Counted from the first letter of the stretch, positions 13,601-19,950 are shown. The stretch: DNA of 64,000 bases from Streptomyces sp. NBC_01481 (GCF_026339995.1 NZ_JAPEPT010000006.1:124001-188000); one strand, 5' to 3'. Numbers and translations are program-made. Notes: generated by a model from the sequence alone, not told the origin.

Positions 13601-16600
13601 GCCGCGGCCGGTCGAACGGCAGCTCCAGCTGATCCGGCGCCCCGGCCAGTGCCTCGGTCCAGTAGGCGAGTTGACGGACGAGGAGGCTGTCCGGGTCGTC
13701 GGCGTCACCGAGGAGGTCACGCTGCCAGAGGGTGTAGTCGGCGTACTGCACCGCGAGCGGCGCCCACTGCGGCTTACCTCCCCCTGCGCGTGCCGCGTAG
13801 GCAGTGGTCAGGTCACGGGAGAGCGGACCCATGGACCAGCCGTCACCCGCGATGTGATGCACCACCACCAGCAGGACGTGCTCCTCCGGGGCGATCGCGA
13901 ACAGCTCCGCCCGCAGCGGGGCCTCGGCCGACAGGTCGAACGCGTACCGCGCCGCCTCCGCCAGCCGAGCATCGAGCTCCCGCTCGCATGTCTCGGTCAC
14001 CCGCAGCCGCGGCCACGCCGCCTCCGCGTCCAGCACCCACTGGCACGGCACACCGTCCACCTCGGCGAACACCGTCCGCAGGCTCTCGTGCCGCGCCACC
14101 ACGTCCACCAGCGCCGCCTGCAGCGCCGCCCGGTCCAGCTCCCCCGACAACCGCAGCGCCAGCGGGATGTTGTACGTCGCGCTCGGGCCCTCCAGCTGGT
14201 GCAGGAACCACAGCCGCCGCTGCGCGAACGACAACGGAACGACGTCGGGACGCTCGCGGACCGCCAGAGCGGGCCTGGCCGTGTCGGCACCTTCCATGCA
14301 GGCCGTCAGCGAGGCGACCGTCGGTGCCTCGAAGAGGGTCCGTAGTCCCACTTCCACGCCGAAGGACGTACGGATGCGGGCGATGAGGCGGGTGGCGAGG
14401 AGGGAGTGTCCGCCCAGGTCGAAGAAGCTGTCGTCGATGCCGATGCCGGGCACCCCCAGCACCTCGGCGAACAGCTCCGCCAGCACCTGCTCGCGCGGGG
14501 TACGAGGCACCCTGCTCCGCTCCCCGGTGCCGAACTCCGGGTCCGGCAGCGCCGCCCGGTCCAGCTTCCCGCTCGGCGTCAGCGGCAGCCCTTCCAGCAC
14601 CACGAACGCCGCCGGAACCATGTACTGCGGCAACCGCTCACGGACATGTGCCCGCACCCCCTCCGAATCCACAGCAGCGCCCACGCAGGCCGGCACGAGG
14701 TAACCGACAAGACGCTCCTCGCGGACCACAACCGCACACCGCCCGACATCCCGATGGGCGCACAGCACCGCCTCGACCTCACCAGGCTCGATACGGAAAC
14801 CACGCACCTTCACCTGCTCGTCGACACGCCCCACGAACTCCAGACAACCGTCCCCACGCCACCGCACCAGATCACCCGTGCGGTACATCCGCGAACCCAC
14901 CGGCCCGAACGGATCCGCCACGAACCGCTCCGCCGTCAACCCAGGACGATTCAGATACCCACGCGCCAAACCCCCACCGGCAACGTACAACTCACCCGCA
15001 ACACCCGCCGGAACCAGCCGCAGACCACCGTCCAGCACATACACCCGCGTATTCACCACCGGACGCCCGATCGGCGGCACCCCCGACCCCGGCGACAACG
15101 CATCACTCATCGTCGCGCACACCGTCGCCTCGGTCGGACCATACGCATTGATCATCCGACGGCCCCCCGCCCAACGATCCACCAACTCCGCCGAACACGC
15201 CTCACCCGCGACGACCAGGGTGCGTGCGTTCAGCCCGCCCTCCGGCACGGCCGCCAGCACCGACGGCACTACGGTGACATGCGTGATCCCGGCCGACGGG
15301 TCGGTGAGTGCCTCGAGCGGAGACCCCGGCGGCGGCAGTACCACCGCGGCGCCGGCCAGCAGCGCGGTGTACAGCTCGGACACCGAGGCGTCGAAGCTCG
15401 GCGACGCGAACTGCAGCACCCGGCTGTCGGAATCGACGGCGAACCGCTCCACCTGCGCCGCCACCAGCCCGGCGATACCGGCGTGGCTGACCACCACGCC
15501 CTTCGGCCGTCCCGTCGAACCCGACGTGTAGATCACATACGCCGGATGACGCGGATCCAGCCCCACCCCCGGATCCGACTCCGGATACCCGGCCGTCTCC
15601 GACACGAAAGCCGCATCCTCCACGACCAGCACCGGCCGGGCATCATCCAGCATGAACGCGATCCGCGACGCCGGATACCCCGGGTCCACCGGCAAGTACG
15701 CCGCGCCCGCCTTCATCACGCCCAGCATCGCCACGACCAGCTCCACCGACCGCGGCAGAACCAGCGCCACCACACGCTCCGGCCCCACCCCACGCTCCAC
15801 CAGCACATGCGCAAACCGATTCGCCCGAGCGTCAAGCTCGGCATACGTCAACGACGTGTCCCCCGCCACGAGGGCCACCGCACCCGGCGCCGCCCGCACC
15901 CGCCCCGCGAAGAGCGCGGGCAACGGAACGGCATCCACGGACAGCGACGTGTCGTTGTACTCCTCCAGCAGCCGATGCCTCTCCTCTGCCGACAGCACCT
16001 CGATCGCGCCGACCGACAGCTCCGGGGCGACAGCCGCGAGACCCTCGAGGAGCCTCATCAGCCGCTCCTGGTGGGCCTTGAGGGTCGCGTCGTCGTACCG
16101 GGTGCTGTCGCCCCTCAGTGCGATGCGGGGCGCGGACCCGTCACGCCTGTCCCATGCAACGACCGCCAGGTCGGAGACGGCGAGGGCCGAGAGGTTGTGC
16201 GCGGTGGCGTGGTGGCCGGCGAACCGCAGGTCGTAGTCGAAGGACATGATGTTGACGACTGGCGAGAAGGCCGTGCCGATGGTGCCGGGCAGCGACAGAT
16301 CCCGGTGGAGGTCCTCGCCGCGGTACCGCTGGTGTGCGACGGCATCGCGGACCTCGTCGACGACGTGGGCAACCAGTTCTGCCACCGTCATGTCCGGCCG
16401 GACGGACAGCCGCAGCGGCACCACGTTGGAGACCGCACCGGGCACGCGGGTGAGGACGGGATCCCGGCGCGCGGAGACGGCGAGTCCCAGCACAACGTCC
16501 GGCGAGCCCGTGAGGCGGTGCACGTACAGGGCCGTCGCCGCGATGAGGAGCCGGGACCAGCGCACCCCGGCCCGCTCGGCCGCCGCCGTCAGGTTGTCCG

Positions 16601-17327
16601 GCCGCTCCGGTGCCACCGGTTCGGTCCCGCGTACCGTGCCGTTGGCCAGCATTTCGGGTGTCCGGCCCGAAAACGTGGTGACCTCCGGCAGGTCGGCGAA
16701 ACGCGACGTCCAGTAGGAACGATCGGCTGCGAACCGTTCGGAGGCGCGGTAGGCGGAATCGCTTTCCAGCAGGTCCCGGAAGGGTCCGAATACGGCCTGT
16801 TCGGCCGGCCGTCCCTCCATCAGCGCCGTGTACGTGTCCGCGACCGCGCGGGCGATGAGGGAATAGCCGTACCCATCCATCACGATGTGGTGATAGGCGT
16901 GGTACCACAGATATAGATCCGTCCGGAGTTTCAGAAGTGTGTGACGGAACAACGGCCCACGGGCGAGATCCATCGGACGGGACATGTCGGCGGCCATCCA
17001 TCGGCGCGCCGCCGCGCCCGGGTTGTCGTCCGCGCTGACATCGACGACCGGGAATTCCCAGTCCCCCGGCGAGTGGACGACCTGCACCGGCCCGTCCTCC
17101 CCGAACCGTCCCTCCTGGTCGTCCGGGAAGCGGACATGCAGGGCTTCGGCCTGCGCGACGACCGCGCGCAGCGCGGTGGAGAAGACATCCACGTCGACAG
17201 GTCCGTGGATTTCCAGGTACTCGCCGATACGATAGGCCGCATTATCCCCACCGGCGCATTGTTCAGCGAACCAGATTTCACGCTGAGCGGCCGTCAGAGG
17301 ACGTGCGACCTCGTCGCGACGAGACAT
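1..17327 (-). CDS. Multimodular nonribosomal peptide synthetase (3' end outside window)
   Basis: This cytoplasmic assembly-line enzyme builds a peptide from at least six amino acids. The frame is open from the ATG at 17327 (GGAAGG seven bases upstream) to base 1, more than 5,775 residues, and the frame fixed at the start is the same one that encodes the A-domain motif at base 1. Modules are all C-A-T. HHxxxDG condensation motifs begin at residues 146, 1157, 2227, 3268, 4357 and 5384. TSGSTG adenylation loops lie near 602, 1647, 2697, 3763 and 4827. LGGHS carrier serines are at 975, 2045, 3086, 4174 and 5202. Module spacing of about 1,000-1,090 residues leaves no room for epimerisation or methylation domains. 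The ABC exporter ends 104 bp upstream on the same strand, so co-transcription is likely. The compound is not identified. Confidence 0.97.
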   Translation of the reverse strand, partial: MSRRDEVARPLTAAQREIWFAEQCAGGDNAAYRIGEYLEIHGPVDVDVFSTALRAVVAQAEALHVRFPDDQEGRFGEDGPVQVVHSPGDWEFPVVDVSADDNPGAAARRWMAADMSRPMDLARGPLFRHTLLKLRTDLYLWYHAYHHIVMDGYGYSLIARAVADTYTALMEGRPAEQAVFGPFRDLLESDSAYRASERFAADRSYWTSRFADLPEVTTFSGRTPEMLANGTVRGTEPVAPERPDNLTAAAERAGVRWSRLLIAATALYVHRLTGSPDVVLGLAVSARRDPVLTRVPGAVSNVVPLRLSVRPDMTVAELVAHVVDEVRDAVAHQRYRGEDLHRDLSLPGTIGTAFSPVVNIMSFDYDLRFAGHHATAHNLSALAVSDLAVVAWDRRDGSAPRIALRGDSTRYDDATLKAHQERLMRLLEGLAAVAPELSVGAIEVLSAEERHRLLEEYNDTSLSVDAVPLPALFAGRVRAAPGAVALVAGDTSLTYAELDARANRFAHVLVERGVGPERVVALVLPRSVELVVAMLGVMKAGAAYLPVDPGYPASRIAFMLDDARPVLVVEDAAFVSETAGYPESDPGVGLDPRHPAYVIYTSGSTGRPKGVVVSHAGIAGLVAAQVERFAVDSDSRVLQFASPSFDASVSELYTALLAGAAVVLPPPGSPLEALTDPSAGITHVTVVPSVLAAVPEGGLNARTLVVAGEACSAELVDRWAGGRRMINAYGPTEATVCATMSDALSPGSGVPPIGRPVVNTRVYVLDGGLRLVPAGVAGELYVAGGGLARGYLNRPGLTAERFVADPFGPVGSRMYRTGDLVRWRGDGCLEFVGRVDEQVKVRGFRIEPGEVEAVLCAHRDVGRCAVVVREERLVGYLVPACVGAAVDSEGVRAHVRERLPQYMVPAAFVVLEGLPLTPSGKLDRAALPDPEFGTGERSRVPRTPREQVLAELFAEVLGVPGIGIDDSFFDLGGHSLLATRLIARIRTSFGVEVGLRTLFEAPTVASLTACMEGADTARPALAVRERPDVVPLSFAQRRLWFLHQLEGPSATYNIPLALRLSGELDRAALQAALVDVVARHESLRTVFAEVDGVPCQWVLDAEAAWPRLRVTETCERELDARLAEAARYAFDLSAEAPLRAELFAIAPEEHVLLVVVHHIAGDGWSMGPLSRDLTTAYAARAGGGKPQWAPLAVQYADYTLWQRDLLGDADDPDSLLVRQLAYWTEALAGAPDQLELPFDRPRPAVASHRGGRVTVRIEPRLQQALGALARDTGSSLFMVLQAGLATLLGKHGAGTDITVGTPVAGRTDAAADDVVGFFVNTLVLRTDLSGDPNFRDLLERVRENALAAYAHQDLPFEHLVEALSPVRSLAHHPLFQVMFALQNAPAGDFELPGLRLSSVPVSTGTAKFDLFFAATERHTADGGPGGLDCIVDYAADVFDARTVESLVARWVRVLEAVTAEPDRPLREVAVMSAQERRQLLAPARTAPAEAADTTVTALFETRAAATPDAVAVVSGDTTLTYAELNSRANRLAHALIARGAGPEKLVALALPRSADLVVAVLGVLKSGAAYLPVDPEYPPARIAAVLDDAGPALLVTTSSTADALPGGEGTGRLLLDDPATVTALAACPDTDPVTAVAPQNTAYVIYTSGSTGQPKGVVVPHRNVVRLFSATREWFGFGADDVWTLFHSYAFDFSVWELWGALLHGGRLVVVPHDVSRSPRGFLELLVREGVTVLNQTPSAFHQLMQADREQPETGACLALRTVVFGGEALDLGRLADWYERHADDVPVLVNMYGITETTVHVTHVSLDRRTAAEATASVIGEPIPDLRTYVLDAALQPVPPCVPGELYVAGAGLARGYLHRPGLTAARFVADPHGPAGERMYRTGDVVRRNAAGGLEFVGRADDQVKVRGFRIEPGEIEAVLAEHPDVAQAAVVARRDRADDTRLVAYVVPAAGWTLAAEELRERLRERLPEYMVPAAFVVLGTLPLTTNGKLDRRALPVPEFTPGGGREPRTPQEGVLAGLFADVLGLPAVGVDDSFFDLGGHSLLATRLAARVRGRLGVEMELRTLFEAPTVASLAGRLGDAARAQRKLTAVARPGRVPLSFAQQRLWFLDQMEGPGATYNIPWALRLSGPLDRAALAAALGDVVTRHESLRTVFPVVDGIPEQHVLDPAQARPRLDVTEAAETELPELLGEASRYAFDLAGEPPMRARLFALAPDEHVLLLLVHHIAADGWSMGPLSRDLAAAYAARRRGEEPQWPSLPVQYADYALWQRQLLGDVSDPDSVLARQSAYWSRALTGVPESLELPFDRPRPAVASSRGGRVPLRVGAELHTALAELANRTGTSLFMVLQAGLAALLGKLGAGTDIPLGTPVAGRTDEAADDLVGFFVNTLVLRTDLSGDPGFLDLLGRVRENALAAYAHQDVPFEHLVEVLKPTRSLAHHPLFQVMLAMQNAVGDDLVLPELQVCPLSVDLGTAKCDVTFNVVEHRTSDGGPDGLGGSVEYAADVFDPSTVESVVAWWLRLLESVAADPDRPIGRIDVLSPQERRELTAAGCGPVADRSDSCVTQLFEAQAEATPDAVAVVAGDARLKYAELDVRADRFAHFLIERGAGPGTVVALSLPRSAELVIAILGVLKSGAAYLPVDPDYPDARKAFMLDDARPVLVVDDPDTVRGTEQQPAARPTHVPLPQQPAYVVYTSGSTGRSKGVVVGHGSLVNLLEHHRTTLFAPGTGTSAGRPLRVALTASVSFDASWDQLLCLFAGHELHVVEGETWTDPDALVEHLIRDRIDVVDVTPSYLQVLVSHGLLDDPRWRPARIVVGGEAVPEPLWRRLRSTEGTVGFNFYGPTECTVDAVTARTDWSPRPVIGRPVTNTCVHVLDANLRPVPPGVTGELYISGAGLANGYLGRPGLTSERFTADPFGPAGRRMYRTGDLVRRPAHGYLEFVGRADDQVKVRGFRIEPGEIEATLCAHPDVDRSVVTVRDDRLVGYVVPVTGRTPRPAELRHHLQQRLPGHMVPSVLVPLDDLPVTPNGKVDRAALPAPQHLPAEPGRAPRTPQEQLLAELFADVLGLPAIAADDSFFDLGGHSLLATRLVARIRAALGVEIELRALFETPTVAALAHRLAGAEQARLALTPRQRPDRVPLSHAQRRLWFLHQLEGPSATYSIPVALRLFGDLDREALEAALRDVTERHETLRTVFREHEGTPYQHIAHGDALPVGLTVTPADEDSLPGMLAEAAAYCFDLVSEQPLRTELFAVGPEEHVLLLLLHHIAGDGWSAGPLARDVATAYTARRRGEKPSWRPLPVQYTDYTLWQRELLGDESDPDSAFARQLAHWSDNLAGLPERIQLPTDRPRPAFASYRGGHVGVDLSPELHAALTGLARRHGTSLFMVLQAGLAALLSRHGAGTDIPLGTPIAGRTDEALDDLVGFFVNTLVLRTDTSGDPTFAELLGRVRDNALAAYAHQDLPFEHLVEELNPARSLSHHPLFQVMLALQNAPLAEFDLPDLRLSTVPVATGTAKFDLFFAVSERHGPDGVPGGLTGAVEYATDLFDAATVESLVARWARLLEAAATDPERPIGAIEILTAAERHELLQARNDTTVELPDISVPELFEARVRATPDAVAVVAEDATLTYGELNAHANRLAHALIRRGVGPESVVALALPRSARFVTAMLAVLKTGAAYLPVDTEYPKARIAFMLHDARAALLLTTPDTDTLVPADLATPRLELDPARPAGVPDTFPTTDPVDADRTTPLLPQHPLYVIYTSGSTGRPKAVTMPARAVHNLLLWHHHALGGDATAPAAAPARTAQFTAISFDVSVQEILSALAFGKTLVVPTEDERRSAELLVSWLDRHEVTELFAPNLVVEAVAEAALESGRTLPSLRSVAQAGEALRLGGQVRAFHTSSPGRVLHNHYGPAETHVVTACTLPADLAGCPRTPPIGRPVANTRVYVLDAALRPVPAGVPGELYIAGVALARGYLHRPGLTGVRFVADPYGPAGTRMYRTGDLVRWTADGPLEFLGRVDHQVKVRGFRVELGEIEAALSEGPEVAQCAVLAHEFRPGERQIVAYVVPTGDGPVDRADGAPDGEWYRRLRAHLGDRIPEYMVPAAFVTLDALPLTSNGKLDRGALPAPDLAPAASGRAPRTPHEHVLCELFAEVLGVERVGIDDSFFDLGGHSLLATRLVSRARATLGVELDLRSLFETPTVGGLAARLGEAEQARPALARLPRPERVPLSYAQRRLWFLHRLEGPSATYNMPLALRLSGSLDQEALRSALRDVVHRHESLRTLIGDTDDGEPYQRIVTAVEACPGLAVTRVAEENLADRLAATAAHRFDLAAEAPLRAELLAVSPEEHVLLVVVHHIAGDGWSLEPLARDLTTAYAARRRGDEPSWTALPVQYADYALWQRELLGDASDPGSLFARQLAHWTERLAGLPERIQLPADRPRPPAMSHRGALLTVDMGAELHARLTGLARSTGSSLFMVMQAGLAALFTRLGAGTDIAVGAPVAGRTDQALDDLVGFFVNTLVLRTDTSGDPTFAELLGRVRDGALAAYVHQDVPFEHLVEDLNPARSLSHHPLFQVMLALQNAPTGDFELPGLRVSGLTVPTGTSRVDLTFSLAERRGDDGTPGGLHGVVEYSTDLYDPATVKSLVARWTRLLDAMAADPRQRIGHIDILSAEEHRRLLADHDDTSLPVSEANFPALFAGRVRAAPGAVALVAGDTSLTYAELDARANRFAHVLVERGVGPERVVALVLPRSVELVVAMLGVMKAGAAYLPVDPGYPASRIAFMLDDARPVLVVEDAAFVSETAGYPESDPGVGLDPRHPAYVIYTSGSTGRPKGVVVSHAGIAGLHAATVERFGIGTGSRILQFTSPSFDASFWDLSNALLSGAALVLAPADEPLSGLADCRNGVTHAVLPPSALAALAASEVPSATTLVVGGEACSAELVDRWAGGRRMINAYGPTEATVCATMSDALSPGSGVPPIGRPVVNTRVYVLDGGLRLVPAGVAGELYVAGGGLARGYLNRPGLTAERFVADPFGPVGSRMYRTGDLVRWRGDGCLEFVGRVDEQVKVRGFRIEPGEVEAVLCAHRDVGRCAVVVREERLVGYLVPACVGAAVDSEGVRAHVRERLPQYMVPAAFVVLEGLPLTPSGKLDRAALPDPEFGTGERSRVPRTPREQVLAELFAEVLGVPGIGIDDSFFDLGGHSLLATRLIARIRTSFGVEVGLRTLFEAPTVAGLAARLDGLGRPRRALRAYPRPDVVPLSFAQRRLWFLHQLEGPSATYNIPLALRLSGELDGTALRSALVDVVARHESLRTVFTDVDGVPCQSVLDPEEACPRLRVTDTEEAELPQRLAEAARYAFDLSAEAPLRAELFALTPTEHVLLVVVHHIAGDGWSMGPLSRDLTTAYAARAGGGKPELSPLVVQYADYTLWQRDLLGDADDPDSLFTRQLAYWAERLADLPEQVQLPTDRPRPAVASYRGERLIAELSPELHAGLAALARRCGASLFMVLQAGLAALFTRLGAGTDIAVGSPIAGRTDDALDDLVGFFVNTLVLRTDTSGDPTFDELVRRVRENALTAYAHQDLPFEHLVEELNPARSLSHHPLFQVMFALQNAPAGDFELPGLRVSPAPAPTGTAKFDLGFSLSERYGEDGTPQGVIGTVEYATDLYDRATVETLVARWTRLLQAVVADPGRPVGQADVLSADEQNRLLATYNDTDVPVDAVPLPVSFAAQVRATPDAVALVCGGTTLTYAELDARANRFAHALIGRGVGGEQIVAL
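1625..4699 (-). other. NRPS module 5: C5-A5-T5, hydrophobic or aromatic pocket
   Basis: The condensation motif is at residue 4357, the adenylation loop near 4827 and the carrier serine at 5202. The pocket reads D-A-W-V-V-G-A-V-C-K. It shares the last positions (A, V, C) with module 1 but differs at 239, 278 and 301. A hydrophobic or aromatic substrate is plausible, but no specific residue can be named. Outside the pocket core, A5 and T5 are base-for-base copies of A1 and T1. Confidence 0.75.
1639..3243 (-). repeat. Intragenic repeat, copy 2 (A5/T5)
   Basis: This is the partner of 14320-15921. The identical blocks 1639-2525 and 2788-3243 flank a divergent core at 2526-2787 that encodes the substrate-pocket positions. 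Near-identity also extends leftward through the first half of C6 to roughly base 1000. Confidence 0.92.
4700..7969 (-). other. NRPS module 4: C4-A4-T4, proline
   Basis: The condensation motif HHIAGDG is at residue 3268 and the carrier serine is 4174. The adenylation core has FDVSVQEI and NHYGPAETHVV, giving D-V-Q-F-A-A-H-V-V-K. This differs at one or two positions from the classic proline code D-V-Q-L/F-I-A-H-V-V-K, so proline or a substituted proline is the likely substrate. Confidence 0.85.
7970..11089 (-). other. NRPS module 3: C3-A3-T3, possibly basic residue
   Basis: The condensation motif HHIAADGW is at residue 2227, the A3 loop reads TSGSTGRSKG near 2697, and the carrier serine is 3086. 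The pocket reads D-A-D-D-V-G-F-V-D-K. Three acidic side chains (positions 239, 278 and 331 in GrsA numbering) line the pocket. That suggests a positively charged substrate such as Arg or a cyclised Arg derivative, but I cannot match the code to a specific published domain. Confidence 0.75.
11090..14299 (-). other. NRPS module 2: C2-A2-T2, threonine
   Basis: The condensation motif HHIAGDG is at residue 1157. The adenylation core has FDFSVWEL, then a TVLNQTPS strand and NMYGITETTVH, giving the pocket D-F-W-N-V-G-M-V-H-K. This matches the well-known threonine code. It is the most secure substrate call in the protein. The carrier serine is residue 2045. The first half of C2 is nearly identical to that of C6. 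Confidence 0.9.
14300..17327 (-). other. NRPS module 1: C1-A1-T1, Tyr-like pocket
   Basis: The protein begins directly with a condensation domain (residues about 10-430; HHIVMDGY at 146). It therefore either accepts an acyl or aryl starter or continues a chain from another protein. The adenylation pocket, read by alignment to the GrsA Phe domain, is D-A-S-T-V-A-A-V-C plus the invariant Lys. I associate this code with tyrosine or beta-hydroxytyrosine. The FDAS motif and NAYGPTEATV are clear. The carrier serine is residue 975. Substrate assignment is from memory of published codes and is less certain than the domain calls. Confidence 0.8.
14320..15921 (-). repeat. Intragenic repeat, copy 1 (A1/T1)
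   Basis: Bases 14320-15206 match 1639-2525 and bases 15466-15921 match 2788-3243, with no difference that I could find. The intervening 15207-15465 is divergent. The offset is 12,681 bases on one side and 12,678 on the other, so the divergent cores differ by one codon. A shorter identical tract occurs at about 14133-14252, and near-identity continues to about 13690. Confidence 0.92.
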
Positions 17328-17431
17328 GGGGGTACCTTCCGGAGAATTACTGCCGTGGGCACTGCACGTCCCGGCCGCGGCCGCCTCGGAGTGCCTTGCA
17401 ATGTGGTGAACTGCGGCTCGGCCCGGTGCGT

Positions 17432-19744
17432 TTATGCGACCTTGTCGCCGGCCTGAAGCTGCCAGAGGGATGCATACAAGCCGTCACGTCCAAGGAGATC
17501 GGCATGGGTGCCCTCCTCCGCCACCACACCGCCCTTGTCGAGGACGTGGATCCAGTCGGCCTGACGGATCGTGGACAGACGGTGCGCGATGACGACCAGG
17601 GTGCGGTCGGCGGCAAAGACCTTGAGGGCGCGCTGGATGGCCGCCTCGGTCTCGTTGTCAACCGCGGAGGTGGCCTCGTCGAGGATGACGACAGGGGAGT
17701 CCTTGAGGATGGCCCGGGCCAGGGCGATGCGTTGCCTCTGCCCGCCGGACAGTGCGGCGCCGCGCTCGCCGATGGGAGTGTCGTACCGCATCGGCATGGC
17801 CTCGATGAAGCCGTGGGCCTCGGCCATGCGTGCGGCCTCGACCACGCGGTCGTGGGTCGCGTCGAAGGTGCCGTAGCGGATGTTCTCCTCGACGGTCCCG
17901 TCGAAGAGGAACGGGTCCTGGGCCACGAACCCGACCGCTCTGCGTACGTCCTTGCGAGGCAGATCGCAGATGTCCTGCCCGTCGATCAGCACCCGGCCGG
18001 ATCCTGCGTCCTGGAAACGCATGATCAGCTTGGCGACGGTGGTCTTGCCGGACCCCGTGGCGCCCACGATGCCGGTGACCCTGCCCGGCGCGATGCGCAG
18101 GGAGAGGTTCTCCAGGGCGGGCGGGCGTCCGGGGTAGGCGAATGTCACCTGGTCGAGGACGATGTCGCCCGAGACGTCGCGGGGGTCGAGCCGCTTGCCG
18201 TTGCCGTCCGGTTCCACGGGGAGACCGCGAAGGCGCTCCACCCGATCGAAGGCCACGAGAGTGCGCTGGTACTGGTCGACCGTGCCCCCGAGCCGGGTGA
18301 GCCGCCACAGCACCTGCTGGGGCAGCCCGATCAGCGGGCTGAACACCTCGAAGCACAGTGTGCCGTTCAGCACGGCACGGCCGCCCAGCAGCATCATGCC
18401 CGCCATGGAAGCGGTGGTGCACACGCGCACGTTCTCCGTGTGCTGCACGGTGCTGCGGTCGGTGCGGTGGTTGCTGCGCCGGTAGGTCTCGCTGAGGTCC
18501 CGGATGCGCTCCGCCTCGTAGTCCTCCGCGCAGAAGCTCTTGACCGTGGCGCTCGCCTCCAGGCTGTTGACCAGCCGGCTGTGCAGCTTCGTGCGGTTCT
18601 CGTTGGAGACGGCGTAGTCGGCGGCGACGCGGTCGTGGTAGTGGAAGGAGAGCCAGGCCACGATCGGTACGGGCAGGAAGGCGATCCAGGCGATCTGCGG
18701 GGCGAGCGTCAGGAAGACGGGTACCAGGACCAGGAAGCTGGTGACGATCTGGACCACTTCGTTCGCCGAGTGGGCGAAGAAGTTGCCAAGCTGGTTGACG
18801 TCGTCGGTCAGCGCGCCGGCGATCCGGGTCGTCCGTTCGCCTTCCAGGTGGCGCAGTTCCAAGTGCTGGACGTGCGCGTAGGTCTCGTTGCGCCAGTCGT
18901 GCTGGACGGCCTGGCCGAGCCCGCGCCACTCCATGCCCGAGGCGTACGACAGGCCGGCCACGGCGAGGCAGACGAGGGCCGTCACTCCGGCGAGGAACCA
19001 CAGCTGAGTCGCCGCGCCGACGAGGCCCATCCGCGTCAGCAAGGCACTCTCGCCCTTGATGAGGACGACGGCGATCCAGCCGATGAAAAGGCTCAGCGCC
19101 ATCTCGGTGATCTGGCATACCGCGGACAGCACGGACGCCAGGACGAGCCGCGGTCGGTGTCGTCCCACGATGCGGAGCAGCGGGTGGGAGGCGCGCTCGT
19201 GTTCACCGTCGTCGGCGTGTTCCCTGGCGGGAACGGACCGGCGCCAGGCGCGCCGGATGATCAGGGCCGTCGCCGTGACCACGCCCCCGAAGGCCAGCAG
19301 CGACTTGTTCAGCACCGTCCTGGCTCCGACGGCGAGCACGGCCGCCGCCCCGCCGGCCACAGCGATCCCTGAAGCTGTACCACGGGACACCGCTGGTGCG
19401 TCGGCCTTGGGAGGACGCGTGCTCCCGTCGGTCACAGTGTCCGTGCCGACCACGAGTTTCCCAACGCTCTCGGCGACGAGAGCGACGGCCCTTCGCACCA
19501 GGTGCGCAACGTCCGCCGAACTCACCGTCGCGTCGTGGAGGACGAGGACTCCCCCGGTCACCGGATTCACCTGGGCCCTCGTAACGCCCCTGCTTCTGCT
19601 GAGTGCCGCCTCCAGAATTCTCGCCAGACGGGGTCGCCTCAAGACCAGCCCGGCCTCCCAGCGCTGACGGCCGGGAATGACCGATCGCGCCTTGACACCG
19701 GCGTAAATGGGCGGGCGCACTACCGCGTCCGTGAGAGTTGCCAT
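17432..19744 (-). CDS. ABC exporter (fused membrane and ATPase domains) with N-terminal HMA-like domain
   Basis: A 770-residue half-transporter probably exports the NRPS product across the membrane. The N-terminal 100 residues look like a heavy-metal-associated-like alpha/beta domain (GVTRAQVNPVTGGVLVLHD) without a CxxC metal site. A type-1 exporter membrane domain follows at about 130-480. The ATPase domain has Walker A GATGSGKTT near 562, LSGGQRQRIALARA near 664, Walker B and D-loop VVILDEATSAVDNETE, and H-loop VIAHRLSTIR near 720. The stop lies 104 bp before the NRPS start on the same strand. The start ATG at 19744 has AGGTGA about 10 bases upstream. Transport of the NRPS product is inferred from position only; the HMA-like domain is unusual for an antibiotic exporter. 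Confidence 0.92.
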   Translation of the reverse strand: MATLTDAVVRPPIYAGVKARSVIPGRQRWEAGLVLRRPRLARILEAALSRSRGVTRAQVNPVTGGVLVLHDATVSSADVAHLVRRAVALVAESVGKLVVGTDTVTDGSTRPPKADAPAVSRGTASGIAVAGGAAAVLAVGARTVLNKSLLAFGGVVTATALIIRRAWRRSVPAREHADDGEHERASHPLLRIVGRHRPRLVLASVLSAVCQITEMALSLFIGWIAVVLIKGESALLTRMGLVGAATQLWFLAGVTALVCLAVAGLSYASGMEWRGLGQAVQHDWRNETYAHVQHLELRHLEGERTTRIAGALTDDVNQLGNFFAHSANEVVQIVTSFLVLVPVFLTLAPQIAWIAFLPVPIVAWLSFHYHDRVAADYAVSNENRTKLHSRLVNSLEASATVKSFCAEDYEAERIRDLSETYRRSNHRTDRSTVQHTENVRVCTTASMAGMMLLGGRAVLNGTLCFEVFSPLIGLPQQVLWRLTRLGGTVDQYQRTLVAFDRVERLRGLPVEPDGNGKRLDPRDVSGDIVLDQVTFAYPGRPPALENLSLRIAPGRVTGIVGATGSGKTTVAKLIMRFQDAGSGRVLIDGQDICDLPRKDVRRAVGFVAQDPFLFDGTVEENIRYGTFDATHDRVVEAARMAEAHGFIEAMPMRYDTPIGERGAALSGGQRQRIALARAILKDSPVVILDEATSAVDNETEAAIQRALKVFAADRTLVVIAHRLSTIRQADWIHVLDKGGVVAEEGTHADLLGRDGLYASLWQLQAGDKVA

Positions 19745-19950
19745 AAGAGACAGTCACCTGTTTGTCAGCGGTTCGCCTTCGCCACCGAGGAGAACCATGG
19801 AGAAATGGGAGATTGAAAAAGAAACGCTCTGCTCCGACATAAGAAGCCCGCCGCAGCCACGGTCGTCTGCACGGCGGGGGCACCCCTTCCGGGCGTTCCC
19901 CCAACCGGCAGCCCGTGGAGGGTGCGGCCGCGACACCGGGGTGACCCGGC

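Noticed and set aside
17328..17431. Separate promoter or gene between exporter and NRPS
   Set aside because: Only 104 bases, with no promoter-like pair or ORF; co-transcription is simpler.
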